Notes under the pieces: generated by a model | Databases searched by the model: none | What the model saw: the letters and a program-made list of their open reading frames with translations, nothing else | What the model was told of the DNA's origin: nothing | Shown: positions 47,361 through 58,519 of the stretch, piece by piece | Layout: each line of letters starts with the position of its first letter | Position numbering within the stretch: position 1 is the stretch's first letter | Translations under genes and position numbers: made by a program | Assembly: GCA_019055375.1 (NCBI GenBank) | Contig: JAHQIW010007317.1 | Span: forward strand, 248,001 to 312,000 | Length of the DNA: 64,000 nt | Source of the DNA: Parelaphostrongylus tenuis | Lineage: Eukaryota > Nematoda > Chromadorea > Rhabditida > Metastrongylidae | Direction: 5' to 3'

Positions 47361-50300
47361 GAGAGAGAGAGAGAGTATTCGGCACAACAGCCGAAAGAGC
47401 TCTGAAAATGCACACTTACGTACCGCATTTCGAGCATTGAAATTGCCTAATTAAACTTAAAAACTTCTGGCAAAACTTGATTTTGCGTGCGCTTACCATG
47501 ATCTATGTATATTTATAGGTTGGCGCAAAAGTTGACACTTGCTTAAATTTTAAACCGTGATAACTAGGCATAAAAACGTCTTTATCAATGAAAACAAAAA
47601 CCGTTACAATCAGCCAATTTTTGCCAATGGGAAATGAATCTATTTATTCCTGTAGCATGAAAGTCGGTGTTTCGGGATATGACGAATTCTTGGAGAGGTT
47701 TTTTGCATCCTATTCATTGTGGAGGCGTTTTCCCTGCTGAAGTTTTCGATATGTCGGAAGAAGTGGTAGTCGGTGGGCGCGGAGTCCAGCAAATATGGAG
47801 GATAAGGCAAAATTTTCTAGCCTTCGTTAAACTTTTGAAGCGCTCATTGTGCAACATGTGGCTGTCGAACGACTACAGAAAAATCATTTTTTATTTGTAG
47901 GCTTTTTTGCCTTCCTAATTTGTTCCAAACGGTGAGCGACAGTAGACTGGTTGGACGACGTTGAGTTTTTGCAGCATCTCACGTAGTTCTAAGAGTATCA
48001 CTTTTGATAATTGCTTTTTTCATGGCTCTGATGACGTTGATTGAAAAATGTCTGCTGTTTAACCATTGATAAAGTGCATCTCTTCACGAAACTTTTTAAA
48101 CCAAAGCTGCACTGTACGTTCGTTAGCAGCTGCTGCACCAAATCCGGTGTTTACGTTGCAAGTTGTCTGTGTTGACGACACATTTTGAATTCAGTGCCAA
48201 ACCGCTACAATTTTTGCACAGACCCACATTTCTTTCTTAGCCTAAAATAAATATAAATTAACAACAAGTCAAACATCGTTAGCAGCAAAACGTAAAGCGA
48301 AAAATGCGCATTAAAATGATATACAACATAACCATTTTTATCCAAGAATTTATCCCAATGTCGAATGAATGACAAGTTTCAACAGTGCATGAATTAGCAT
48401 TACTTCTGCAGCAACCTATTGCATCCGTCACTCCGGCAGTTTCTTTTTTTTCTGCGTTTTGTGAAAATTTCACGCTTCCTTCCATCTAGCATACAATTCA
48501 TGTTCTTCTAAACACCCTTCCTATGTTCTCGGTGATATACAACTCTTGCGTGCGGTAAAAAAATACTCGTCAGCTATGTAGTGATTCTGCTACCGCTATT
48601 CTCTGGTTATATGTTCTGTTCGAAGAGCATTGTAATGTTTATCTGGTGGTCTTGGTTCATTTCCATTTCATTCTACTCGCCTCGAGTGAGCTAGGCGTCA
48701 CCAACGCCATGGATCTGTCGTACCCAAAGAGTTAGCAACATAGTCGATTGCTGATAGTAAGCAACTAAGTAAGAATTCTCTAATAAAATACCTTACTAAG
48801 GACGACACTCGCTACAACATTGCATTGGATAAGCTTCTGACTAACTATAGGAAGTACAGAAAAAATTTGTGCACATCAAAACCGACCGAAAATTGGAATT
48901 ACCTGACACTTAAAAGTGTCATAGCGCCTTCTCCTCATTTCCCTGTGATGCCTGTAGGTGCCTCTTCTCATGAGAGTGTTAAACATGAGCATTGATTGGA
49001 CAGCGAGAATTCATAACATATGATCGTACTTACACTACTTGTGTCAATAGAAAGTGTAATAATTGGGTTTCATTCGATTAACACTAAGGGCTCGATGTAA
49101 GCCCTCTTTCATGGTGTTAAACCAAGGATCAAATTCGATTCCATGCAACCAACTTTAGCTTGAAGTGAGCTTTAATCGCTGCACTAATAAGATCTATGAT
49201 TTGCAAATTCTTAACTACAGGATGGACGCTATTGTGATTCATCATAATGAGGTTCTTACTATCTGGAGCACCACAAACGTTCCTTGTGAACTTTTCACAG
49301 TCAGGGATTTTCGCAAATGAAAACAACCGAACAAGAGGCATGATATACATTAGAGAATGAAATGCTACATATGAGTTATTATTCCTTATAGACGTCGTCA
49401 CATCTTCTGAAATTCAAATTGGTGTTTTTTAGAGATCGTCACTTCGAGAGGTTTAGATGACTTCTCTATGAAATAACCGAATATAACTCAACTATTTTAA
49501 CTATTGCAAAATCAATCAACTTAGCAAAGAATCAGCTTTGAAGCGTTAAGGAAGCAGGGAGACGTTGAAGGCCGTAAGAACTTTCTCTAAGCGAATTGAG
49601 GGATAACTACTGCTCAGGTTCTTTTTTAGAGTAGACAGAGTTGGTGCAACGAAAAGTCGAATTTCCCAAATAGTTCGACATATTGGAATTGATTTAGAGC
49701 GTTAGAATTCATTAGACAAAGAAGTAGTAGTTTTGATAAAAAAGCTAACTCAACTATATTATGGTAGACATGAAAAAGTGCATTGGATTCAAATAGAAAA
49801 CTTACAGAGGAAAAAGGAGTCTGTGTACCATTTCGAAACTACACCTTATTCTAAGTGTGCGCGAGTAAATAAAGAATATTAGCTGCATCTGAAGAGTGTT
49901 TTATTTGTCAAGCATTTGTCAAAAATCATTTGTAAAGAGACACTTCCTTTACTTAAGTCCAAGTAGTACAAATAATACAACTCACTAACACATTAGAAGA
50001 CATTAATACAGAGCAATTAAGAGGCTTGAGATAGTGTATAAAAGGGACTACGAGTTAGAAGAACGCCTGTACGCGCAGAGAGCTGTCCATGGTTTTGCAT
50101 TCATTCGACAACTTATACAAGCGTTTTATTTAGCTGTGCACACCTGTGGAAAATCAATCTTTACGCCTAATTTTAGATGTGCAAAAATTATCCAATACAG
50201 TTTTGCTGAGCAATACCTTAATTCACAACTGACTTTACAATCAATCCAGTCTCTACCATGAACACTAGCTATTGTACAAAAACGATGATCAATAAAAATT

Positions 50301-53300
50301 CTGAAATACAAACATAAGCCGAGAAACTCTCTTAAGTGCTTGATATAACGTGATTAGATTATCAACCACAGCAACACATAAGACATAGTACCATATACAC
50401 CATTTATATCCATTGAGCGATAAATCAAACTCTCGCCTATAAAAGAGTTGTGTCACCAATACTTTCTTTTACTGTTGAAAAAGTTATCGAGAAATTGTCG
50501 CCTACTTCCTGAGAGTAAGCAAGTCCGTAGACAAGATAAACTTAAGCGTCGTGCACGGAAATCAGAAAGTCTAGACGTTAAATACTCCATGTTAACCCGT
50601 TCGGACCACGTGTATCTGTGTTGTTACATTGTTGAGACAATTTCAATAATGTGCTTGGTTTCTGAAAGCCCTATTTGATGCGCTGTAGTGTAGCAACGGG
50701 AATAAAATTACGTTTCGCTTTGTTTTCCTCTTAAGATTTGTTGAATTTTGACAATTCTAAAGCTAAACTTAACATTTTGCCTTCAATTCGAGTGTTTTTA
50801 TTAAGACCACGCTCAAAATTCAAAGTATCTCACATTTATTATTTGAGCCAACATGTCATGTGGTATTAATAAAACACTTAAAAAGAAAGATAATAGTATA
50901 AAAATACCAGCCAAAGAGCAATCGAGTGTAAAACACTGTAAGTTTGGTGATAATTTCACTCGACTTAGAGTGTAAATCATTCGTCTTGGCTACCTCTTAG
51001 TGTGGAGACTGGAGCGCCCACGGAGGATTGGCTAAAAAGACTGAAAGACGGAGGGTTCTGCCCAACTGACGAGACTGTAAGGTCGCAACACGTGTATCGG
51101 GCTGTACAAGAGCCCATTACCAGACCACATGACATGTTGGCTCAAATAATAATTATGAGCTAATACTAGTTTTGACGAAGACCTACATGGAGCGCTGTAG
51201 AGGCGAGAAGACCACGTTTCGCGCCAGAAGAATCTCGCTTTCCTCTTCACATAACGGGTTTATCGATACTTATAAGTGAAATTAACATGTTGAGGGCGCT
51301 TTATCGTCACAAAAGAATAGAATATTATTTGGAAGACCTTGTCGAAGAAATGCTTACGTGTCAAGATTTCCTATGCTTCTGTTAGAAAACACCTTACAAA
51401 AAGCAACTCGTTTCCAACTGTAGTAGAGATTTTTTCTTGTCTTATATATGTTTTAGTAGTCATTCGATGTTACAAGCACTTTCCTTGTGTGCTCTACTAA
51501 CGAAAAGAAGTAAACGGTTTCTTTCCGGAGTATACACCATTGTTTGAACATTACAGCGGATTTTGTTGGAAGTTAAATAGTACGAATTTTAATGCCAAGA
51601 AACTTTATCTCTACGAAAAGATAGACTATACAACAGAAAGTTCTTTGAGCTTATTATAGTAAAAAGTGCGCCCAATTATCTCGGTAATTTCTACTTTTCA
51701 AGATGAGGAATAACAGCTCTTTCTCAACTCTTTTTACATTTCTTTTGCCGAGATTGTAAGTGTGTAATTCGAAAATACACTTTTCAGAATTCTTGACTTT
51801 TGTAAGTGGCTTATCTGAAAGACTTTTGATATGCTGTCGGCATAAGCCTTGACAGAGGTGTTAATTATTAATTTGTGAAATTCATCTTCAGAAAGAGTAC
51901 ATTTCGTCACCCAAATCCTCGAAACTTTCCAGTGATGTTGTAAGATTTCTTCTCATAATATATAACAGCAACATATACAATCAGCATCAGTTAACAGCAA
52001 ATTTCTTTTATTCATGTGTTACTACCAATCAGCAGTTCACCTTTGTTGCTTAAAATTTTGTACTTATTGCAATCAACAATTACTACCTTCTGTCTTTTCG
52101 CTAGATTATCAGTAGTCATTCGATAGCTTTGAGAAAAGGAGATATTACTGGCGGCTTAATTTTTGGAGATGTCGCAACAGTGTGTTGTTCCAACCACGAG
52201 GAAAATGCGCCTCGCTTTGGCGGTAGTTTTCCCGTTGTTCAAACTTCACAACGCATTTTTGTCAGGCGATATAAAAACATCTAAATACTCGGAACTATCC
52301 AACGCCACGTAAAACTGATATATTACTGAGGAGATTTTTTTTTAGGTATTAGAGTAGGAAAAACGTCTTTGCTTCTCTTAACAATCCGCGTTTTCCCAAA
52401 ACATGAAAGTGTGGAGTACATAGTGATATCAAAATAATGCGAAAAAAACCCAGGATTTCTAGTAAACAGAGAGAAAAGCCTTATCAAAAGCGAAACTTGC
52501 GTGCTGCCTTGTGATTCGCCCTGAGCGCAGCGATTCGTATTGTCGTTCCGAACTGGTTAAAGAAGTCGAATCATGCACATCCCCAATGGCTTGATAACCA
52601 CCAAACGTTCTACTCTCATTCTCTGTCATACTTACTCGCCTATTCTTTCTTTAGTCTCAATCCAATTATCAAAAAAGTAGTTGCGCGAAGTGTGGGCTCA
52701 CTGGAATTTCATTGGCATTTTGTCTATCGCGTATCAGTTTACTGAATCTAAATGCAGTGCAAAACAATAATCAAATTTCTTGGGAAATTATCAAACACTA
52801 GTTCTACGCAACCGGTCATTCAATTTCGATTGTTCAGATTGACAATACAAGTCTATCTTTCATCGACTTCAAAAAATTAACTGCAATTCGATGCTATGAA
52901 GGTGCATTGGTTTTTATCATCTTGATGTTTGTGAAAATTATTCAATAATGGTGTGATGGGAAAGTATATACCTCATTTTGTTGAACATATTTTCTTTCAA
53001 TTTCTTTGTCTTACAAAAAAGGATTTGAACACAAAAGACTTCTGCATGAGTGTTTAAACTATCATATGCCTCAAACGTTTTTCATAGTAATATAAGGCTA
53101 AAAATTTCGTCCTTACATTCTTAGAAGCTCCCGTAGTAATTCCATTCGTTTCCGTTTTGAGCTACAACAGATGTGATAGGGTCAACATGTGTAACCCAAA
53201 AGTTGGGCATCACACTTTTGACACTTATATACTGCCTGATTAGTTCTAATAACGACAGAGTACGATGTGAATTATAATTGTACGAATTCTGAGATACGAA

Positions 53301-56300
53301 CAAAACTAGAGTCTGATGCTTTTATGCCATGGACCCAAAACGTTACTTTGTCTTCCTGCTGCTGCGCCCTCTCGCATCACTTCTTCGAAGGTCTCGTTTC
53401 CGCTTGTCTCTCAGCCGTGTTCCAACCTATTCCTTGACTGCCAGCAACTCCTGTCAACGGAATTGACCCAGGATGCACATATGGGCGGGAGATGCCAAAA
53501 GTTTGATTTAAAAATAACGAAATTTCACACAAGATAAGGGAACATTTTGCATTAATATAAAAAATGTGGCATACATAGAGAGTAATGTCGTTGCATTTCA
53601 ACTGCATTAATAGTAAGAAGAATAGAGCTGGACTTGCTTAGCATGGACTACACAATCTTCACCTTTACACTCGACTGTTCATACAGACGTCGCTCAAAAG
53701 TAATGGCAATCTGATATCATGATAATATGTTTGAACACTTATGAGGTCTGATACAACACTTATACAGTACTAAGAAGCTGCTCTTTTTCCCTTCTAGACT
53801 TCTCAGTAGCACGATGCCTTCCGGTAAAACCGATTCTTTGGCGATATATCCTTACATATAAAGGAATCGACACTGAATAACAATTCACCACAAGTCAGGT
53901 GACAAAGGTTTATTCAAACAATCCAGCTATGAATGCTTCTTAAGGAAATTCGCAGCTGATGTGCTTGCAAGAGACCTTTTGAAAACCCAAAACTTCTACT
54001 GAATGTTCCTACGTATGATACCTTCGGAAGCATGTAGCACAGTTATGGTGTTATCGATCTCATACACCCTGTTTTTGCTCGACTCCGCTTAGGCTAGTCA
54101 AGTCTCTCATAATTTCGAGAACGAAAAATTGACACCAGACTTGCCTGTCCTTTCTTTCGGGAACGCCCCGAACCCGTTAGAGCAGAGCTGCAAGGAAAAT
54201 TGACTGGCTCACCCGGGTTCTGCCCGGCTGATGAGTCTGTAAGGACGAAACACGTGTCTCGGGCTGTACAAGAGCCCTTACCAGATCACATGACATGTTG
54301 GCTCAAATAATGATGAAAGGATATATTGAAATTTGAGCGTGGTCTAAACAAAGCACTCGAGATACGGATAAAATTGACTGGATCAATCAACGGGATTCAT
54401 AAAGAAGATGACAACTTTCAATTAATGCGCGCAGCAACACGCGCAAGTTGAAGAACCTTCGTGGTTGATGGATGTGAGGAAACGGTTCGAATGCATGATC
54501 TCGTATACAAAAAGACGAAGTGTACCTCTGAATTACACCTGATTTTGCCTGAAATTTCCTCTTATGAGTTATTCTTCGGCTTGCATGGAGAATTTTTGAA
54601 TTACTCTGTCTTTCAGCTATAGAATAGCTGTATTTTTAGAAAGGCAAAGTAGATCTTGTATTGCAGGCACATCGTGCTTGTCAATCATCAACAACCCTAA
54701 CCTTCTGGATGTCTACTTTCCTTCTCTGCAAATGGTTACTGTGAGTTTGACTTTCATTTCATTAATGCACCAGGTAGTGCTCCTGATTCAGAACGAGTAG
54801 CAGTAAGCGAATTCTAAATAAAAAAAGACGTTTTCTACATGCAAAATACGGAACCCTTGAATTGGAAGTATTCAGACAATTTGAGTGCCAAATAAAATTC
54901 ATTCAGCAATGCTAAGTTCTTTGCCTAATAAGAGTCTCTTTAGATGTTAACGAATGAACTTTATAGTTGAGACATCAAAAACGATGATTGCACAAGGCAG
55001 AGCTCTTGACGTTGATAATTTCTTGATGGATGCATCATGCATCCAACTTCGTCAAGCATCGCAAGAGGTGACGGAATGCGTTTCTGACCTGTGAAACGAC
55101 CTGCTATGGCCTAGCGATATAACAAGTCAGTACTGTTATCCTATCAGACAAGCTTGATGCCGACTTATCGTCCCCGGAAGAATGGAAAGATTACTGAGAG
55201 CATGTCGCAGAATATAACAGACGACCACTTGTGTCTGGTAGCGCATCTTTAGCCACTATGTCAAACGCGCTTCCATGAAGCAGTATAGTCTTCGTCAAAT
55301 TCAAACAATATTTCCCAACCATAATGAACTCTTCAAGAAGAGATTATGTCACAAAAAATTATTTGCTTCGGAAAAAAAACACTTCCATTTTGCTGTGGAT
55401 ATATTTAAAAAGGAATTTTGAAAAATTCTTTGTCAGTGTAGAGCCCAATTTGTTACTGCAGGGAAAAATTGTCATAAGAGGAAATCCATTGTTGTGGACA
55501 AAGTGGTTCGACGACGGCCGGCAATATCTAGAGCCATTTCTACAAATGGGTAGCGAAACTGTTATAAGAAAAGCCTCTCGTAAGCAAATTTACAGGACTT
55601 ACTGCAAACTATAGTGGCTAATTCCGTTTCGAGTGTTTTCTTAAGACCACAGCTCAAATTTCAATATGCCTGATAATCATTCTTTGAGCCACGCATGTCA
55701 GTGGCCTATTAAACAAGACTGACTTGTAGAGCCCGATACACGTGTTTCGATCTTGCGATCTCGTCAGTCTGGCAGTTACCCTTTCTCTTCTTTTGCCAAT
55801 CCTGCGTTGGTGCTCCAGTCCCGACACTAAGAGTTAGCGACAATGAACAATTTACTTTCTATGTCCAAGTCTTAAGAAAACACTTGAAACGAAAGACATG
55901 ATATATTGAATATAGTAGCCAAGAGCAATCGAGTGTACAACGCTCTAAGTTTGGTGAGAATTTCACTAGACATAGAGTGTAAAATGTTCGTCGTCGCTAA
56001 CTTTTAGTGTGGGAACTGGAGCACCCCACACAGGATTGGCAAAAGACGAGAAAGGGTAACTGCCCGACTAACGAGATCGCAAGATCGAAACACGTGTATC
56101 GGGCTCTATAAGTCAGTCTTCTTTCATAGACCACTGACATGCGTGGCTCAAAAAATGATTATCAGGCATATAAGGGCTATTATTGAAATATTTCGCTATT
56201 GCATTCAGATCTATGGGAAACGAGGAAAAGCATCCTTTTTTTGCTATCTCCTTTAAGAATCTTGTAGATGGCCTCTATCAGCAATATGTGTCTGTGGCTG

Positions 56301-56718
56301 TTCTTCTAGGAGTGCCAACGACTATGGCTTTGGGAATGCTTATAATCTGGTTGATATCAGTGATATTTTCAGTAAGTCTGATCCAAAATACTGTCATGAA
56401 GTCCAAAACATATAAAGATGCCGTCTTCGCATAAAGACAATGATTTCCCAATCAGAGAACGTTTTGGAGAAGCAAAATATTTCGTTCTCATAAATATATT
56501 CAGTAGTAAAATTCGAAATAGATGTGAGAACACTGCAAATTCTCAACCGAAGAGTGGCAGTCAACTTCAAATCAGCGATAATCTCTTATACGCACTTGGA
56601 TAATTTGAAGAGAAATTTTTTAACAGACGATATCCTTACTGATAAAACACTGATTTTCATTCAGGAACCAAAATCTGGTGGTTATTCGATGGAGAAATTA
56701 CAAAAAGATAGCAACTAG
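46202..56718 (+). CDS. Candidate receptor L-domain membrane protein (exon set incomplete)
   Basis: Exon 1 (46202-46259) encodes a signal peptide, MCSILTFIFTYYTVLNCVE. It joins in phase to 46998-about 47263, which has NNEPCTSVRGRMRIDN followed by AFGHIEDLEGSVEV. Spaced C..I.G.I.I and GS..V blocks like these open a receptor L domain (Pfam Recep_L_domain). Exon 54667-54740 gives TSCLSIINNPNLLDVYFPSL and joins in phase to 55462-55579 (GKIVIRGNPLL), both L-domain-like. A membrane-helix exon follows (56209-56371, VAVLLGVPTTMALGMLIIWL), then a terminal exon 56504-56718 (VRTLQILNRRVAVNF...). The helix exon does not match its neighbours in phase, whereas 55579 to 56504 does. Either exons are missing, splicing is alternative, or the gene is damaged. 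At least one exon between 47263 and 54667 was not found. The start is 110 bp after the transporter stop, so co-transcription is possible. Confidence 0.5.
47310..47375. repeat. (AT)n/(AG)n microsatellite
   Basis: A run of tatata followed by gagaga repeats just after the second exon of the L-domain candidate. It supplies the IYIYIY/ERERER tail of the ORF at 46988-47440, which is therefore not coding beyond about 47263-47290. Confidence 0.9.
47516..48245 (-). mobile_element. Mariner-like element, internally deleted
   Basis: A cecropia-type terminal repeat (taggttggcgcaaaag) starts at 47516. On the minus strand, 48230-47900 reads GFGAAAANERTVQLWFKKFR (transposase N-terminus) and 47900-47640 reads PTDYHFFRHIENFSRE (C-terminal catalytic block DYHLFR type). 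The middle is deleted and stops are present. The plus ORF at 47667-47900 is its shadow. Confidence 0.75.
48246..50780. other. Intronic sequence without recognised exons
   Basis: Between mariner and hammerhead repeats in the L-domain candidate. A minus-strand ORF at 49129-49401 (90 codons) and a plus-strand ORF at 50034-50261 have no recognisable domain. An L-domain exon is expected somewhere in 47.3-54.6 kb but was not seen here. Confidence 0.35.
50781..51150 (+). mobile_element. Hammerhead repeat family 1, copy 3 with inverted start
   Basis: Opens with the family end in reverse orientation (50781-50865: ttcgagtgtttttattaaga ... ttgagccaacatgtcatgtg). A plus-oriented unit with the conserved hairpin (acactgtaagt ... 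acttagagtgt, 50933-50973), ribozyme and end (ccagaccacatgacatgttg at 51113) follows. Same head-to-head layout as copy 2. Confidence 0.65.
51060..51102 (+). ncRNA. Hammerhead ribozyme 1c (core mutated, covarying stem II)
   Basis: Core CTGACGA is intact (51066-51072). Stem II is GACT-GTAA-GGTC, a compensated change from GTCT-GTAA-GGAC in copies 1a, 1b and 1d. GCAA replaces GAAA, stem III is CACGTG, the triplet is GTA, and stem I GCCCAA/TCGGGC has one A-C mismatch. Confidence 0.75.
51290..52560. repeat. Diverged tandem repeat units, mixed orientation
   Basis: Boundaries such as gtagtcattcgatgttac (51453) and agtagtcattcgatagcttt (52107) are the reverse complement of the unit start seen at 14150. 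Blocks like atgctgtcggcataagcc do not repeat. No gene seen. Confidence 0.4.
53690..53930 (-). mobile_element. Hammerhead repeat family 2, degraded copy
   Basis: Shows the family order: tgaggtctgatacaacactt, an aagaagctgctctttttccc region where the ribozyme should be, then ccacaagtcaggtgacaaag. On the minus strand the core reads CTGAGAA with an AAAA for GAAA. Inactive remnant. Confidence 0.45.
54060..54390 (+). mobile_element. Hammerhead repeat family 1, copy 4
   Basis: The right half matches the family (ribozyme, ccagatcacatgacatgttg, ggctcaaataatgatgaaag, then the restart tttgagcgtggtctaaacaa at 54333). The sequence to the left of the ribozyme differs from the other copies, so the left end is uncertain. 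It lies about 280 bp before an L-domain exon. Confidence 0.6.
54222..54264 (+). ncRNA. Hammerhead ribozyme 1d with fully intact core
   Basis: Stem I GCCCGG/TCGGGC (one G-T pair), core CTGATGA (54228-54234), stem II GTCT-GTAA-GGAC, GAAA (54247-54250), stem III CACGTG (54251-54256), and cleavage triplet GTC (54256-54258). Every conserved position is present. This is the best plus-strand candidate for activity, and it would be transcribed within the intron of the L-domain gene. Confidence 0.85.
55005..55275 (-). mobile_element. tRNA-derived SINE, copy E
   Basis: On the minus strand an A-box-like TGACATAGTGGCT lies near 55252-55264. The shared tctgtctgatagg/cagacaagc and gatgcatcatgcatcc blocks follow. 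Diverged copy between two L-domain exons. Confidence 0.55.
55731..55773 (-). ncRNA. Hammerhead ribozyme 1f with intact core
   Basis: On the minus strand: stem I GCCAGA/TCGGGC (one A-G mismatch), core CTGACGA (55761-55767), stem II GATC-GCAA-GATC, GAAA, stem III CACGTG (55739-55744), triplet GTA. The core is complete. Stem II is a third compensated version. Confidence 0.8.
56062..56104 (+). ncRNA. Hammerhead ribozyme 1e (core mutated)
   Basis: Stem I GCCCGA/TCGGGC is perfect. The core reads CTAACGA (56068-56074; the G of CTGANGA is A). Stem II is GATC-GCAA-GATC, GAAA is intact, stem III is CACGTG and the triplet is GTA. Confidence 0.75.
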
Positions 56719-57249
56719 TATAGCGAATGAGAAAATTTTGGTATTATGTGAATAGATATGCGAATAAATAAATATTTTACAAATAATATAACAACAGATG
56801 TTCGATTAGGGCAGTGGTTGAGCGCCTTGATGCTAGGAGTTCAACTTTCTTATCTTTTATGATGTTAATTCAATCACAATCTCCTAGGACTAGGAATATT
56901 CGAAGATATGAGAGAGGTGGTTATGGATCAGAGCGTAGACAAAGTTAAATCACGTTGCCACCTTTGCATGAGATTTGTGCATTTTTGAATTCAAAAAATA
57001 CAACCTTTTTTGAAAGGAACTACATTATCTATGAAAACTAAAATAAATCCGATACTTTGACGCTCTCGCTCCTCTTAAAAAAACCAATGAACATTCATGA
57101 CTTTTTTGGTTACATTTGTACTCGTTTTCAACGCAGCTTAATTGACAAGAACTCACTTTCTAACTAGCCAATGTGGCATTCAGAGCAGAGTCAAGGGTGT
57201 GTAGCACACATGTAGACAAGAACAAGAACATGTGTTTCACAAATTTCGC
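56719..57249. other. Intergenic spacer, nothing recognised
   Basis: AT-rich region after the terminal exon of the L-domain candidate. AATAAATAAAT near 56763 could serve polyadenylation. Confidence 0.4.
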
Positions 57250-58140
57250 AGCCTTATTCTGCAGCGTTGGATAACTAACGTAAAGTGGACTGCGATAAGT
57301 GTTGTGCGGTGTATACAATCAGCTGAGACAGCAGCGTATGTTATATAGTGATGTGACTGAACTAATTGTTGCTGGTTGTGATCAAGAAAAAGTGGTTCAT
57401 ACAACAGAACAAAGTGTTTTTGTTCATTTACCTATCATTTATATCTGTTTACGGGGCTGCCCCATGTTTTTTGCGCAATGGTTTCATTTCGTTTTTTTTT
57501 TTAAATTTCAAATCGCATTAGTGTCAATGGTATGTTGGAGAATGTTTCAGTAGTTTGTGCACACATCTGGATGCGGTCGTAGCACCATCGCGTGCTATTT
57601 GAATAAAATGAGTTCCTGTAAATCGATGTTTCAACGGACACCTCATACATTGACCGAACACGACCACGTTGCACGCTTGACTATCTGCGGAAGTCCTCTG
57701 CTGCGACAGCACAGACGGGCCTCTCTAAAGTCGATTATCACTTGAGACGAGTCCTGGGTCTAATACAAGAACGACACGCGCCAAGCCTAGTGGCTGTCTC
57801 TTGGCAAAGACCTACCAGTTCAACCGAATTCTGTGCTCCGAAGATTGTTATGCCGGTTTTTGAGATTGGCACGGCATGTCGTTTTGAGAACTGTTCGACA
57901 ACAAACAGGCAATCATTCGACGTCTGTGGGAAACACCTCCGAAAGCTGGAGGCAGCAGTGTGAAGAAAGCGTCTGAAACGATTCAGTATTTCCAGGTTAT
58001 CGCTCGACCGTACATTACAAAGTCGATTCTTCACTTAAGAAACTGGGTTGGTCTGCTGCATTACATCAATCGTGTGTCCCTTGAAATTGCTCAATCTAAT
58101 TTTCATCTCTTCCGTGCCCCGGAGCAGCTTGTGTGGGGGA
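57250..58140 (+). mobile_element. Mariner-like transposase relic
   Basis: Broken frames read LTEHDHVARLTICGSPLLRQ (57650-57710), then a DESWV catalytic block (57747-57760), then YKNDTRQA. Further on comes ARPYITKSILHLRNWVGLL (58005-58065), matching the HDNARPHTA region, and SNFHLFRA (58096-58118), matching the third catalytic block. Frameshifts and stops make it inactive. ORFs at 57557-57745, 57742-57963 and 57960-58220 are pieces of it. Confidence 0.8.
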
Positions 58141-58152
58141 AAAATTCCAAGG

Positions 58153-58179
58153 CGTGTGTGTGTGTGTGTGTGTGTGTGT
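58153..58179. repeat. (GT)n microsatellite
   Basis: Thirteen or so GT repeats just after the mariner relic. Confidence 0.9.
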
Positions 58180-58519
58180 TGTCTCTGTGTCTCTCTGCCC
58201 GTTTCCGTCTCTCTGTCTAGCTTTAAAATCTGTTGGACTTCTGATAGGAAGACTTTCTTAGTGCTTCGTTATTATTCTGTATTTCTTGATACACGAGATT
58301 ACTCCTGAAGATTCTGAAGTTAATTCTGAAGACAACTGAAACTACGGCAACAAATGCATCCAACAGTTAACGCTCAGTGAACTACTGCAGGGTGCAAGAA
58401 AAATTCCGATAACTTTCCAAACATTGATATAATAGCTCTTTCATTATAACTGATATTTTCATTGGTATCCTTGGTTAATTTTGGTTCACAGTGCGTTTCA
58501 ATTATTTGTCTATTTTCAG

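Larger units (their letters stand above)
55628..56167. mobile_element. Palindromic hammerhead element with a ribozyme in each arm
   Basis: The outer arms (about 55665-55790 and 56050-56167) are inverted copies running from cctgataatcattctttgag / tgattatcagg through the ribozyme. A minus-strand ribozyme is at 55731-55773 and a plus-strand one at 56062-56104. The interior holds a plus-oriented family 1 unit starting near 55867 (gtcttaagaaaacacttgaa) with the conserved hairpin. It fills most of the intron before the candidate membrane-helix exon. Confidence 0.7.

Noticed and set aside
46988..47440. ORF taken as one 150-residue protein, or as a galectin
   Set aside because: The end is microsatellite translation. 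The spaced C..V.G...I and GSVEV blocks fit a receptor L domain better than a galectin, and an upstream signal-peptide exon joins in phase.
47667..47900. 77-codon plus-strand ORF
   Set aside because: Opposite-strand shadow of the mariner C-terminal region read on the minus strand.
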